A stretch of 64,000 bases of DNA from Halomonas sp. HAL1 (GCF_030544485.1 NZ_CP130610.1:3348001-3412000); one strand, 5' to 3'. Positions 9,303 through 20,532 are shown, numbered from the stretch's first letter. A program made the numbers and translations. Notes: a model not told the origin generated them from the letters alone.

Positions 9303-10790
9303 TCAGTTCGCTAAAATCATGGCGTCTAGATCCAGTGATAATGGATCCAGCACCTCAGACCAGCTTAAATACGGCGTACTGCCGCTACCATTGACCATGA
9401 CACTAAATACTCCCCAGCGTCCTTGCGCGGTGCGAAAATAGCCCGCCGCGGCGCGCACAGCAAAGGGTTGATTCAGGGTACCGGTTTTTAACATGACATT
9501 GTTTTGAAACGTGGTTGAGCCACGCCGAATAAAGCGCATCACGCCGTTGGCTGGCGATTGGAAGGCGGCCACAAAGCTTGGAAACAGCGCGCTCTGCCGA
9601 AACATGTCTTCCAGCATCACGTTAACCCCCTGAGCCGATGTGCGGTTTTCCGTAGTCAGCCCACTGCCGCTATACAACGTTAATGGCCCATGGCCGGGAA
9701 GACGCTGCACATAAGACTCAATGGCTTGGCCTGCCTGGCGTAACTGCGCCTGGGGCGTCTCGACCAGATCAAGCGCCAGCACATCGGCCATGTAGTTATT
9801 CGAGTAGTTCATAATGCGCAGCAATATTTCTTGCAGAGGCTGGCTATCGACGGCAGCCAAGCGCTGTGCCGTGCTGGGCGGCTGGGCCGAACTGACGCGC
9901 CACGGGTCGCGCACCTGAATCCCCGCCTGATTCAGCATGCCCATCAGCACTTGTGCAGTTTTCTCGGCCGCATCGCCCGCGCCACGATAAACATCACGGG
10001 CAGTGGCATTGGTCGAAATCTGTCCCGTCAGGCGCATCACGTCACCGCGTTCATCGGTGATGCGTTCAGCGCTAATCTCGGTACCACTATTGGCTGGGCG
10101 AGTAACGACTTGATTATCAATGGTGATCAGCGAGGTCTGACTATCGCACAGCCCTACCCGGGCTGGCTCACCTGCGCTAGCAGCGGGGGCGACATTGACA
10201 CACCAACTACCGAAATTAACGCCAGCTGACGAAAGCGGTGCGCTGTAGGCGTTGGCGACCCGAGTGAGGGCATCGCAGCGGTCGGTAGTAATACAGTCAA
10301 CCGGCCCAAACCGCCACTGGCTGACCACCAAAGCGCCATCAATTTCACGCACCCCGGCTAAGTGCAAACGCTGCACCAAGCGCCATAGGTTTTCCGTGGT
10401 CAGGCCGGGGTCGCCACCGCCCTCAAACACTAAATCGCCACGCAGCACACCGCCTTCAGCTCTGTCTTCAACCCTGCCCGAGCTAACTAGCTGGCTGGTA
10501 AAGCGATGCTGAGGACCAAAACGGTTCAGCGCCGCCGCCGCCAGGTATGCCTTGGTAACAGACGCGGGCGATAGCTGGCGCTCTGGATTAATGCTGCCCA
10601 ACAGCGCATTGGCACCTGTGTCGGCGTCAAGCAGGCGCGCTTCAGCACTGATCGAGAAACCTTTGTTCTGCAGTTGGCTCAGGCGGCTGAAATCAGCGAA
10701 CAGGCTGGCACTGGCACACAGTGCCAGCGAGGCAACCCCGGACACCAACGACCAGCGCCGCAGGCGCTTAACAGTAAAAAAAGACCCCAT
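9303..10790 (-). CDS. dacB: D-alanyl-D-alanine carboxypeptidase/endopeptidase PBP4
   Basis: A 495-residue class C penicillin-binding protein. The three active-site motifs are visible: SVTK (residues 77-80, with the nucleophilic serine), SNN (in NYSNNYMADVLA, about residue 333) and KTG (in MLKTGTLNQ, about residue 429). An N-terminal hydrophobic segment (about residues 14-33) serves as signal peptide. PBP4 trims peptide stems and cuts cross-links in peptidoglycan in the periplasm. Two cysteine pairs in the insertion domain (CITTDRC and SWC...LCD) could form disulfides. The SMR pump gene ends 9 bp upstream, so these may share a transcript. Confidence 0.95.
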   Translation of the reverse strand: MGSFFTVKRLRRWSLVSGVASLALCASASLFADFSRLSQLQNKGFSISAEARLLDADTGANALLGSINPERQLSPASVTKAYLAAAALNRFGPQHRFTSQLVSSGRVEDRAEGGVLRGDLVFEGGGDPGLTTENLWRLVQRLHLAGVREIDGALVVSQWRFGPVDCITTDRCDALTRVANAYSAPLSSAGVNFGSWCVNVAPAASAGEPARVGLCDSQTSLITIDNQVVTRPANSGTEISAERITDERGDVMRLTGQISTNATARDVYRGAGDAAEKTAQVLMGMLNQAGIQVRDPWRVSSAQPPSTAQRLAAVDSQPLQEILLRIMNYSNNYMADVLALDLVETPQAQLRQAGQAIESYVQRLPGHGPLTLYSGSGLTTENRTSAQGVNVMLEDMFRQSALFPSFVAAFQSPANGVMRFIRRGSTTFQNNVMLKTGTLNQPFAVRAAAGYFRTAQGRWGVFSVMVNGSGSTPYLSWSEVLDPLSLDLDAMILAN

Positions 10791-10799
10791 TAAATTACC

Positions 10800-11129
10800 T
10801 CAATGCACGTTCATTTTGGAAAACACTTGCAGCAGAACCACACCCGCCACAATCAGGCTAATCCCCAGTACCGCCGGTAAGTCGGGCTTTTCACCAAACA
10901 CCACAATGCCGACCAAGGTGACCAGCACAATGCCCAGGCCCGCCCAAATCGCATAGGCGACCCCCACCGGCAGCGTGCGCAGCACCAAGCTGAGCAGATA
11001 AAAAGCGAGCCCGTAGCCCACCACCACCACAACGCTCGGCAATGGACGTGTAAAGCCCATAGAAGCCTTTAATGCACTCGTAGCAATGACTTCGGCCACA
11101 ATCGCCAACACTAAATAAACAAACGTCAT
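10800..11129 (-). CDS. Small multidrug resistance (SMR/EmrE-type) efflux protein
   Basis: A 109-residue four-helix protein with the family hallmark glutamate in helix 1 (LAIVAEVIATSALKAS, Glu at residue 13) and the GVAYAIWAGLGIVLV segment of helix 3. SMR proteins work as antiparallel dimers that exchange protons for quaternary cations or, in the guanidinium branch, for guanidinium. The pattern looks like the EmrE/QacE drug branch. Its start codon overlaps the stop of the upstream methyltransferase gene by 4 nt (ATGA), indicating translational coupling, and dacB follows after 9 bp. Confidence 0.92.
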   Translation of the reverse strand: MTFVYLVLAIVAEVIATSALKASMGFTRPLPSVVVVVGYGLAFYLLSLVLRTLPVGVAYAIWAGLGIVLVTLVGIVVFGEKPDLPAVLGISLIVAGVVLLQVFSKMNVH

Positions 11130-11791
11130 TTTCGCTCCAAATCAACCCATAACCGCCACAGCGTTTGGCCACTTTGAGCATACTTCGCCTCAAACGGTGT
11201 TAAATAGTCACCTTCAGGTACAAATTCAGCCACTGCCGCCTGCTTGCCGGTTACCTGCGCCACCACCAAGGCAAACTCTTCAACGTAAAGCGACCAATTT
11301 GAGCGCAGCTCAAGGTGCCCACCAAGCGCCAACAGTGTGGGTAAAACCGCATGACCATGCCAGCGCATTTTGAGATGCCCTGCTTTGGGGTAAGGGTTGG
11401 GGTAAAGCAAATAGTGATGCTCGGGTGCCCAGCCTGCCTGATAGGCCAAACGCCAGAAATCGACCAGATCCGCGCGCACTAGCAGTGCATTATGTGGCAG
11501 TTCACCGTGATCACGCCCCAAACGATCCTCACTGCGATCAATGCCAATCACGGCATGGCCGGGGAACTGCACCGCTAGTTGGCGTGTCGATACCCCGACG
11601 CCACAGCCGGAATCAAGTATCAGCGGCGCTTGACGGCTCGCCAGCCATTCAGCCGCCTGTGCAAAGTTGCGCTGCGTGTGTTCGGCGATCGGTTTACGTA
11701 ATGGGTGCGTGAGCGCTCGGTTGACCCGGCGCGCCAAATCCTGATGCGGGCCCAGCTGATTAGACGTCACTGGTCGAGAATTATGCTGCAT
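11126..11791 (-). CDS. TrmB-like SAM-dependent methyltransferase
   Basis: A 221-residue Rossmann methyltransferase. The SAM-binding loop reads LDSGCGVGVSTRQLA (about residues 57-71), and LLYPNPYPKAGHLKMRW (about residues 128-144) corresponds to the P-D-P-W-P-K-x-x-H substrate loop of TrmB, the tRNA guanine-46 N7-methyltransferase. The aspartate of that loop is replaced by Asn and the Trp by Tyr, so this is either a divergent TrmB or a paralogue with another substrate. It is coupled by a 4-nt overlap to the SMR pump gene downstream and is divergent from fabY. Confidence 0.75.
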   Translation of the reverse strand: MQHNSRPVTSNQLGPHQDLARRVNRALTHPLRKPIAEHTQRNFAQAAEWLASRQAPLILDSGCGVGVSTRQLAVQFPGHAVIGIDRSEDRLGRDHGELPHNALLVRADLVDFWRLAYQAGWAPEHHYLLYPNPYPKAGHLKMRWHGHAVLPTLLALGGHLELRSNWSLYVEEFALVVAQVTGKQAAVAEFVPEGDYLTPFEAKYAQSGQTLWRLWVDLERK

Positions 11792-11917
11792 GCCATCTCT
11801 CGGCTGAAAAGCGTGATTCTATCAGTCTCAAGCGCTTGCGGCATGACGCCGTTGCGTGGCCGGTGCTATGATCACGCATTAGGTACTTATTTAAGCGCAT
11901 CGCTTTGGTCATAATAG

Positions 11918-11966
11918 AGCTAGTTATAATTGACTTAGCTATAATTTAATTAGCTATGGTTGACTT
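11918..11966. repeat. Three AT-rich tandem units in the fabY promoter region
   Basis: Three adjacent related units each start with AGCTA and end with TT: AGCTAGTTATAATTGACTT (19 bp), AGCTATAATTTAATT (15 bp) and AGCTATGGTTGACTT (15 bp). They contain -35-like TTGACT and -10-like TATAAT words. The block ends about 50 bp before the chosen fabY start, so it could hold the promoter or repeated operator sites. Confidence 0.7.
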
Positions 11967-12018
11967 AGAGCGTTGTCAATAATTGTTATTACCACCACCG
12001 CATCACGAGGAACCCGGC

Positions 12019-14420
<2,402 letters not shown>

Positions 14421-14471
14421 CCAACGCCATTGTTGAGTAAAACACTCGGGTATTAGACAGCCCGAATGTGA

Positions 14472-14741
<270 letters not shown>

Positions 14742-14746
14742 GCCTA

Positions 14747-16051
14747 ATGCGTATCTGGGCCCTCGCCTGGCCAATCATTCTTTCTAATATCACCGTTCCG
14801 CTACTTGGGTTGGTCGATACCGCCGTGGTCGGGCATCTGCCCGACTCTCGCTATCTGGCAGGCGTCACTCTGGGCGCCACGCTGTTCAGCTTTCTCTATT
14901 GGGGCTTTGGTTTCTTGCGCATGGGCACCACGGGATTAGTCGCACAAGCCATGGGCCGCGAGAGCGACACGGATGTGCGCAACCTGCTGGGGCAGTCGCT
15001 GATCATGGCGCTGGTGATTGGCTGCCTGCTGATTGTATTTGCCTCGCCGCTGATTACGTTAGGCTTGTGGCTATTGGATGGCAGTGGAGTAGCCACCGAT
15101 TTAGCGCGTGAGTACGCCCACATCCGCCTCTGGTCTGCGCCCGCTGTACTCGCCAACTACGCCATTTTGGGCTGGTTTTTAGGCCAGCAAAATTCCCGCG
15201 TCACGCTAATGATTTTATTGCTGACTAACAGCGTTAATATCGTGCTGGATTTATGGTTTGTGGTGGGCCTGGGGATGACCAGTAACGGCGTGGCCTGGGC
15301 CAGCGTCATCGCCGACTACAGTGCATTAGCCTTCGGCAGCTATCTGGTACTGCGCCAATTAGCCAACCTGAACGGCCACTTTTTGCGCGAGCGCCTGCTG
15401 GCTCTGGCGGCCTACACCGCGCTGTTTAACGTCAACGCCAACCTCTTTGTGCGCACCCTCGGCCTGCTGTTTGCCATGGCTTTTTTTACCGCCCAGGGTG
15501 CCCGTCAGGGCGATACGGTGCTCGCCGCCAACGCTGTACTGCTGCAGTTCATTATGCTCACCAGCTATGCGCTAGATGGGTTTGCCCATGCCGCGGAATC
15601 ACTGATCGGACGTGCTTATGGGCGCAAAGATTGGCGTGAGTTTGCGACCACCGTGCGCGCCGCTGCCGTTTTTTCATTCTGGACAGCGGGCGCAGCGGCT
15701 CTTCTGTTTGCGCTAGGCGGCAACGGCCTTATTGCCCTGCTCACCGGCCTTGAAGAGGTACGCGAGACCGCAGCGCACTATCTGCCGTGGATGGTGGCCA
15801 TGCCGCTGATTGCGGTATGGAGCTACCTGCTTGATGGGGTATTTATTGGCACCACCGCCGTGCGTGAAATGCGTAACAGCATCTTTATCGGCCTCGCCGT
15901 CTACCTGCCCGCTTGGTGGTTAACCCAGGGGCTGGGCAATCATGGCCTGTGGCTGGCGTTTATGCTCTTTACGCTGGTTCGCTCGGCGGTACTCATTCAC
16001 TACTATCGTCTTTACTACCACCGCCGCTACCGGTTAAGCCACTGGCGCTAA
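14747..16051 (+). CDS. dinF: MATE-family efflux protein, DinF branch
   Basis: A 434-residue, 12-helix carrier. The N-terminal LAWPIILSNITVPLLGLVDT and the following FLRMGTTGLVAQAMG are nearly the DinF consensus of E. coli. MATE proteins exchange Na+ or H+ for organic cations; DinF has been linked to protection from oxidative stress and bile salts. The ATG lies 5 bp past the ferredoxin stop with no clear ribosome site, so translation may depend on coupling. It is the last gene of the fabY-coaD-yfhL-dinF run. Confidence 0.92.
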   Translation: MRIWALAWPIILSNITVPLLGLVDTAVVGHLPDSRYLAGVTLGATLFSFLYWGFGFLRMGTTGLVAQAMGRESDTDVRNLLGQSLIMALVIGCLLIVFASPLITLGLWLLDGSGVATDLAREYAHIRLWSAPAVLANYAILGWFLGQQNSRVTLMILLLTNSVNIVLDLWFVVGLGMTSNGVAWASVIADYSALAFGSYLVLRQLANLNGHFLRERLLALAAYTALFNVNANLFVRTLGLLFAMAFFTAQGARQGDTVLAANAVLLQFIMLTSYALDGFAHAAESLIGRAYGRKDWREFATTVRAAAVFSFWTAGAAALLFALGGNGLIALLTGLEEVRETAAHYLPWMVAMPLIAVWSYLLDGVFIGTTAVREMRNSIFIGLAVYLPAWWLTQGLGNHGLWLAFMLFTLVRSAVLIHYYRLYYHRRYRLSHWR

Positions 16052-16197
16052 AACAAACACGTTGAGTAGCAACTGAGCTAATGTGAAATTAAGCGGGAAG
16101 CTTCAACGTGAAAAACAGCGCGCTCACCCGTATATTAGCTACGCACCTCCTAGACACTGACTAGGCACTTTCTAATAATGAATAAAGAGAGCATCTC

Positions 16198-17508
16198 ATG
16201 CTTAAAATGATCTCAAAACCGGCCGTAAAGCTGGTGGAGCGCTATCTACCCGACCCGTACATTTTCGTTCTGCTGCTGACGTTAATCGCGTCGGTTGCCG
16301 CGATCGCCATTGAACGCCAAACACCGCTGGCGGTGCTGCGCTTCTGGGGCGATGGCTTCTGGGGTTTACTTACGTTCTCTATGCAGATGCTGCTGGTGTT
16401 AGTTACCGGTTTTATGCTGGCTAGCTCCCCGCCGGTAAAACGTATTCTGCAAAAAATCGCTGGTACGGCTAAAACGCCCGGTGGCGCCATCATTCTGGTG
16501 ACGCTGGTTTCCTTGGCGGCCAGCTGGATTAACTGGGGGTTTGGTCTTGTGGTCGGCGCGCTGTTTGCTAAAGAGCTGGCCCGGCTGATTCGCGTTGACT
16601 ATCGGCTCCTCGTTGCCAGTGCCTACTCGGGTTTTGTGGTGTGGCACGGCGGCTTGGCAGGTTCGATACCCTTGACCATCGCCACCGAAGGCCATTTTAC
16701 CGCTGACCAGATTGGCGTCATTAGCACCGGCTCAACGATTTTCGCTTTCTTCAACCTCGCCATTGTGGTCTGCCTGTTTATCGCCATCCCACTGGTGAAC
16801 CGTATGATGCTGCCGGATGAGAAGGATAGCGTCTACGTCGACCCCAGTGTGCTTAATGACGAGCCAGAGCCGGTAGGACGTATTACTCGTCCGGCAGAAC
16901 GTCTTGAAAATAGTTTGACCCTCTCCCTACTCGTAGGCGTGCCAGGGGTGCTGTTCTTGCTTGATCACTTTTTGCTGCGCGGCGGCGGCTTGAACCTTAA
17001 CGTCGTTAACTTCCTGTTTCTGTTCCTGGCTATTGTTCTACATCGTACGCCACGCAACCTTCTCACCAGTTTGAATGAAGCGATCAAAGGCGGCGCGGGG
17101 ATTGTTATTCAGTTCCCTTTCTACGCTGGCATCATGGCCATCATGGTTCAATCAGGGCTGGCTGAAAGCATGTCTGAGTGGCTGATCTCATTTGCCACCG
17201 CCAGCTCGCTGCCCTTCTGGTCATTTATCAGCGCTGGGATTGTAAACCTGTTTGTCCCTTCTGGCGGCGGCCAATGGGCCGTACAAGCACCGGTGATGCT
17301 CCCTGCAGCTCAAGCGTTAGGTGCCGACATTTCACGGGTGGCCATGGCAGTCGCTTGGGGCGATGCCTGGACCAATTTGCTGCAACCCTTCTGGGCGCTA
17401 CCGGTACTCGCTATTGCCGGGCTGAAAGCAAAAGACATTATGGGCTTCTGCCTTATTCAGCTATTTATAACCGGTATTATCATTTCAGTCGGGCTAGTGT
17501 GGTTTTAA
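16198..17508 (+). CDS. atoE: Short-chain fatty acid transporter, AtoE family
   Basis: A 436-residue carrier with about 12 hydrophobic helices. The conserved INWGFGLVVGALFAKELAR (about residues 105-123) and FVPSGGGQWAVQAPVMLPAA (about residues 350-369) are family signatures of AtoE, which imports short-chain fatty acids such as acetoacetate or butyrate. The gene has its own 146-bp upstream gap with a purine-rich AAAGAGAGC near the ATG. A stem-loop follows. A thioesterase gene comes next, which would fit acyl metabolism, but co-regulation is inference. Confidence 0.92.
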   Translation: MLKMISKPAVKLVERYLPDPYIFVLLLTLIASVAAIAIERQTPLAVLRFWGDGFWGLLTFSMQMLLVLVTGFMLASSPPVKRILQKIAGTAKTPGGAIILVTLVSLAASWINWGFGLVVGALFAKELARLIRVDYRLLVASAYSGFVVWHGGLAGSIPLTIATEGHFTADQIGVISTGSTIFAFFNLAIVVCLFIAIPLVNRMMLPDEKDSVYVDPSVLNDEPEPVGRITRPAERLENSLTLSLLVGVPGVLFLLDHFLLRGGGLNLNVVNFLFLFLAIVLHRTPRNLLTSLNEAIKGGAGIVIQFPFYAGIMAIMVQSGLAESMSEWLISFATASSLPFWSFISAGIVNLFVPSGGGQWAVQAPVMLPAAQALGADISRVAMAVAWGDAWTNLLQPFWALPVLAIAGLKAKDIMGFCLIQLFITGIIISVGLVWF

Positions 17509-17541
17509 AAAAGGTCTGGTTTTAAAAAACAGTCAATGACT

Positions 17542-17579
17542 GCCCGCCGCCCAGTTTGGCCAGCAACTGGGCGGCGGGC
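17542..17579 (+). terminator. 15-bp GC-rich stem-loop between atoE and the thioesterase gene
   Basis: GCCCGCCGCCCAGTT pairs perfectly with AACTGGGCGGCGGGC around an 8-nt loop. There is no T-tract after it. It lies 34 bp after the atoE stop and ends 23 bp before the thioesterase ATG, so it may be a Rho-assisted terminator or mRNA-stabilising hairpin. Confidence 0.6.
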
Positions 17580-17602
17580 GGCGATAACAGAAGGAACACC
17601 GT

Positions 17603-18142
17603 ATGTCCGAGACGGAAACCAGCGCGAGCACCGTTATCAATACTGCCCTGCCTGGGCAACACGAACTCTCCATGACGGTATTAATGACACCTGACATGGC
17701 GAATTTCAGCGGCAAAGTGCATGGTGGGGCTATTCTTAAAAAGCTCGATGAAGTCGCGTTTGCCTGTGCCAGCCGTTATTCAGGTCACTACGTGGTGACA
17801 CTGTCGGTGGATCAAGTGCTGTTTAAACAGCCTATCCATGTAGGGGAACTGGTCACGTTCCTAGCCTGCGTCAATCATGTTGGCCGCTCATCAATGGAAA
17901 TTGGTATTAAGGTGGTGGCCGAAGATATTCGCAATAAGCTAATCCGCCATACCAACAGCTGCTACCTCACCATGGTCGCGATTGATGCTGAGGGCAAGCC
18001 CGCCAGCGTACCGCCACTCACGTTGGCAACACCGCTGCAGAAACTACGCTTTGAAAAAGCAGCGCTGCGCAAAAAATTACGCAAACAGGCGGAGCGAGAA
18101 GAGCTGTTGACCCAACAGCAGCATCAATCACAGACCCAGTAA
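17603..18142 (+). CDS. Acyl-CoA thioesterase, hotdog fold (YciA/BFIT-like)
   Basis: A 179-residue protein with a single hotdog domain. The motif FSGKVHGGAILKKLDEVAFACA (split here: SGKVHGG and ILKKLDEVA) carries the helix with the catalytic Asp/Glu typical of the cytosolic acyl-CoA hydrolases. VTLSVDQVLFKQPIHVGELV forms the following strands. It hydrolyses acyl-CoA to free acid and CoA; chain-length preference is unknown. The C-terminal 35 residues are highly charged (KLRKQAEREELLTQQQ) and look helical, an extension beyond the core. It starts after an AAGGAACACCGT ribosome site and is followed at 34 bp by the voltage-sensor-like gene. Confidence 0.9.
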   Translation: MSETETSASTVINTALPGQHELSMTVLMTPDMANFSGKVHGGAILKKLDEVAFACASRYSGHYVVTLSVDQVLFKQPIHVGELVTFLACVNHVGRSSMEIGIKVVAEDIRNKLIRHTNSCYLTMVAIDAEGKPASVPPLTLATPLQKLRFEKAALRKKLRKQAEREELLTQQQHQSQTQ

Positions 18143-18176
18143 CAGCTGTTGCAACGTCCCACCATAAGGAGTTCGC

Positions 18177-19181
18177 ATGCCCGCCAGGGAACGCTACCCG
18201 CACCTGCCTAAAGCGGTCGAATACGCCCATATCGGTTGGGATTTTTTCATTTTAACGCTTGTGGTGATTAACCTCTCGCTACTGCTGTTTGATTCACTGT
18301 TTCTGCTTGGCCCTATCAACCAAGGTATCGCCAGCATCGCGCCTGGCTTTCACGCGTTCTACGATGACACCGTTCATAGCCGCTTTATCGCCATCGACTT
18401 GGTGTTTGTAAGCTTTTTTATTGTCGATGTACTGCTTGGCTGGTCCATTGCGATTGCCGAACGGCGCTACCACCGCTGGTTTTTTTACCCCTTCGTGCAC
18501 TGGTATGACGTGCTGGGCTGTATTCCCCTGGCAGGCTTCCGCCTGTTGCGTATTCTGCGTGTCGTATCGCTGCTCCATCGCCTGCACCGGCTGGGCTTAA
18601 TTGACGTCACCCGCTGGGATATTTACCTATTTTTTGCCAAGTATTACGACATCTTGCTTGAAGAGCTTTCTGACCGTATCGCCTTAAAACTGCTGGGAAA
18701 TGTTCAGCACCAGATCCGCGCCAGTGACTCGCTCACCGAACGTGTCATCGACCGAGTGATCATGCCCCGCAAAGCACAGTTAATTCATGAGATCGCCCAG
18801 CGGTTAGAGAGCACGATTGGCAAAGCCTACCAGCATAACCGCCACTCTATCATGGCAGCGATCAGCGACTTAGTTAGTCGTACGCTAAGAGAAAGTCCCG
18901 AGATTCAGCGCTTGAACCGGCTACCCATGGGGCAGCAGGCCACGAGTGCAATGGAGGCCTCCCTAAGCGGTGTTGCCCAGCGACTAGTCGATGAACTACT
19001 GCTTGGCATTCACTCGGATGAGTTTAAGGAATTAGTTGAGCGCACCGCCGACAGCGGCTTTGACACCTGGCTAACGGTTGACGAAGGCAGCAATCGGGTT
19101 ACCGAACAGATGCTGTATGACATTCTCGAAATGCTTAAGGAGCAGGTCAATCGCCAACGCTGGAAAGACCGCTATGATTAG
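18177..19181 (+). CDS. Voltage-sensor-like membrane protein without a pore domain
   Basis: 334 residues. Hydrophobic helices lie at about residues 20-44 and 70-96, followed by HWYDVLGCIPLAG (109-120) and FRLLRILRVVSLLHRLHRLG (121-140). The last stretch has Arg at every third position (122, 125, 128) then His/Arg at 134, 135, 137 and 138, the look of an S4 voltage-sensor helix. No pore helix or selectivity filter follows; instead residues 150-334 are soluble, helical and charged. Similar proteins are annotated loosely as ion transporters. The GGAG-like AAGGAG ribosome site is well placed. A membrane-potential sensor with a cytosolic effector is my inference. Confidence 0.7.
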   Translation: MPARERYPHLPKAVEYAHIGWDFFILTLVVINLSLLLFDSLFLLGPINQGIASIAPGFHAFYDDTVHSRFIAIDLVFVSFFIVDVLLGWSIAIAERRYHRWFFYPFVHWYDVLGCIPLAGFRLLRILRVVSLLHRLHRLGLIDVTRWDIYLFFAKYYDILLEELSDRIALKLLGNVQHQIRASDSLTERVIDRVIMPRKAQLIHEIAQRLESTIGKAYQHNRHSIMAAISDLVSRTLRESPEIQRLNRLPMGQQATSAMEASLSGVAQRLVDELLLGIHSDEFKELVERTADSGFDTWLTVDEGSNRVTEQMLYDILEMLKEQVNRQRWKDRYD

Positions 19182-19239
19182 TCATGGCGCGTTCATTACA
19201 CAACCACTCAGCACAACCGCCTTGTACGGATACACTTAA

Positions 19240-19845
19240 ATGAACAGCGAATGGTTAATCCTCGGTCCTGCCGCGCTCTATATGATCTCGATGACGCTGA
19301 CGCCAGGGCCGAACAACGTGATGCTCACCGCCTCTGGCGCCAACTTTGGCTTTAAGCGCACGCTACCGCATATGTGGGGGATTTTAGGCGGCTGCTTTTT
19401 GCTGTTTGCGGGCATCGCACTGGGGTTAGGCGTACTGTTCGAGCGCTATCCCGCTATTCAAACTGCGCTTCGCTGGATAGGCAGCGCCTACTTGCTCTAT
19501 CTAGCATGGAAAATTGCCAGCGCGCCACCGCCTAATTTGAAGGCACGCGAACATAGCGTACCGTTTACGTTTTGGCAGGCGGCAGCGTTTCAGTTTGCCA
19601 ACCCTAAAGCGTGGGTGATGGGACTTGCGCTAATGGCGGGCTTTTTACCCGAAAGTGGTCAGCCGGTGTTCAATGCGCTGGTGCTCGCAGGCTTTGCTGA
19701 GCTGGTAGCACTGCCGTGTATTGCTTTATGGGCGGCCTTTGGCACGGCCATTGGGCAGTGGATCAAAAGCGACGGCGCATGGCGCGCGTTCAATATCACC
19801 ATGGGAATATTAACCGCCGCCTGCGTCGTGCTGATTTTACGCTAG
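19240..19845 (+). CDS. LysE/RhtB-family amino acid exporter
   Basis: 201 residues with about six membrane helices. The N-terminal MTLTPGPNNVMLTASGANFG (about residues 20-39) is the classic RhtB/LysE signature, and QFANPKAWVMGLALMAG lies near residues 124-140. These proteins export amino acids or derivatives from the cytosol using the proton gradient. It begins 58 bp after the voltage-sensor-like gene on the same strand and ends 5 bp from the convergent I78 inhibitor gene. Confidence 0.92.
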   Translation: MNSEWLILGPAALYMISMTLTPGPNNVMLTASGANFGFKRTLPHMWGILGGCFLLFAGIALGLGVLFERYPAIQTALRWIGSAYLLYLAWKIASAPPPNLKAREHSVPFTFWQAAAFQFANPKAWVMGLALMAGFLPESGQPVFNALVLAGFAELVALPCIALWAAFGTAIGQWIKSDGAWRAFNITMGILTAACVVLILR

Positions 19846-19850
19846 AGGCA

Positions 19851-20222
19851 TTAGCCGCAGCGCAAGTCTTCAATAACATCTTGATCATCAAGGTGGATAT
19901 TCAAACGATCCGGACGGTGATCCATCGTGGCTGCATCACCAGGGCTAAGCACACGCACTTGGCGCGCGCGGCTATCGCTTTGTAATTGCGATACCTTCGC
20001 ATCATCGAATGGCTCGCCGATCGCGTGTTGAATAGCCTCCAGGTCACAGGCAGACGCCTGCTCATCACTGGAGCCAGTCGGCGCTACCGTGGGCGGCGGT
20101 GGTGCTGCGTCTACATCGTCGCTAGCTGGGGAAATCGGCATCTGAGAACTGACGCAGGCGGTCAGCAACATCGTAGAAGCGCTAACTAGGGCGAATTTAG
20201 CCAGAGTCATACGGGGCTTCAT
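19851..20222 (-). CDS. I78-family peptidase inhibitor lipoprotein
   Basis: 123 residues. The N-terminal signal peptide ends in a lipobox, LLTAC (Cys at about residue 22), so the protein is probably anchored in the outer membrane. After a Pro/Asp-rich linker, the C-terminal half carries ACDLEAIQHAIGEPFDD, VRVLSPGDAATMDHRPDRLN and a final LRCG with paired cysteines, matching the I78 inhibitor family of small elastase/serine-protease inhibitors. It likely protects the cell envelope against secreted proteases. It converges with the LysE-type gene and follows the entericidin gene on the same strand. Confidence 0.85.
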   Translation of the reverse strand: MKPRMTLAKFALVSASTMLLTACVSSQMPISPASDDVDAAPPPPTVAPTGSSDEQASACDLEAIQHAIGEPFDDAKVSQLQSDSRARQVRVLSPGDAATMDHRPDRLNIHLDDQDVIEDLRCG

Positions 20223-20268
20223 CCTTGAATCTCCAAATAGCAGATTGTGAATAAATAAGTTCTAAACA

Positions 20269-20300
20269 CCACCGGGCCGGGCGTTTGCCCGGCCCGGTGG
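20269..20300 (-). terminator. 14-bp stem-loop behind the entericidin gene
   Basis: CCACCGGGCCGGGC and GCCCGGCCCGGTGG pair perfectly round a 4-nt loop. On the minus strand the sequence TGTTTAG follows, a weak T-run. It lies between the entericidin gene and the I78 inhibitor gene, so it likely ends the short entericidin message. Confidence 0.75.
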
Positions 20301-20324
20301 AAAACAACACCATGCTAATGCAGC

Positions 20325-20456
20325 TTAATTGGCTGCATCCTGGACAGCTTGGCCGCCCTCTTCCACATCCTGGCCAGCGCCAGAAATGGTATTACAACCA
20401 GTAAGAACACCCGCGGTCATCAGCAGCATAAAGCTCATGGCTAATAATTTTTTCAT
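20325..20456 (-). CDS. ecnB: Entericidin-type small lipoprotein
   Basis: A 43-residue precursor: KKLLAMSFMLLMTAG signal peptide, lipobox VLTGC with Cys21, then a short mature part with NTISGAGQDVEEGGQAVQDA, the recurring G-x-D-x-x-x-x-G-x-A-V-x-D-A pattern of entericidin A/B. E. coli EcnB is a stationary-phase bacteriolytic lipoprotein countered by EcnA; many bacteria have a single copy whose role is envelope stress related. A GGAGAACG ribosome site precedes the ATG. Only one copy is present here, with no antidote gene next to it. Confidence 0.88.
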   Translation of the reverse strand: MKKLLAMSFMLLMTAGVLTGCNTISGAGQDVEEGGQAVQDAAN

Positions 20457-20490
20457 TTTCCGTTCTCCTTAACGAGTCATTCAACATCGG

Positions 20491-20532
20491 GAAACTCCAC
20501 TGGCAACTCTCATTGCCGCTTGGGAGTTTTTT
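20491..20532 (+). terminator. Plus-strand terminator-like hairpin with no upstream gene
   Basis: AAACTCC pairs with GGAGTTT, and inside that GGCAA pairs with TTGCC; six T residues follow on the plus strand. No plus-strand gene lies in the 640 bp before it, only the minus-strand I78 and entericidin genes. It may end an antisense or small RNA, or on the minus strand form a leader structure of the entericidin message. Confidence 0.5.
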
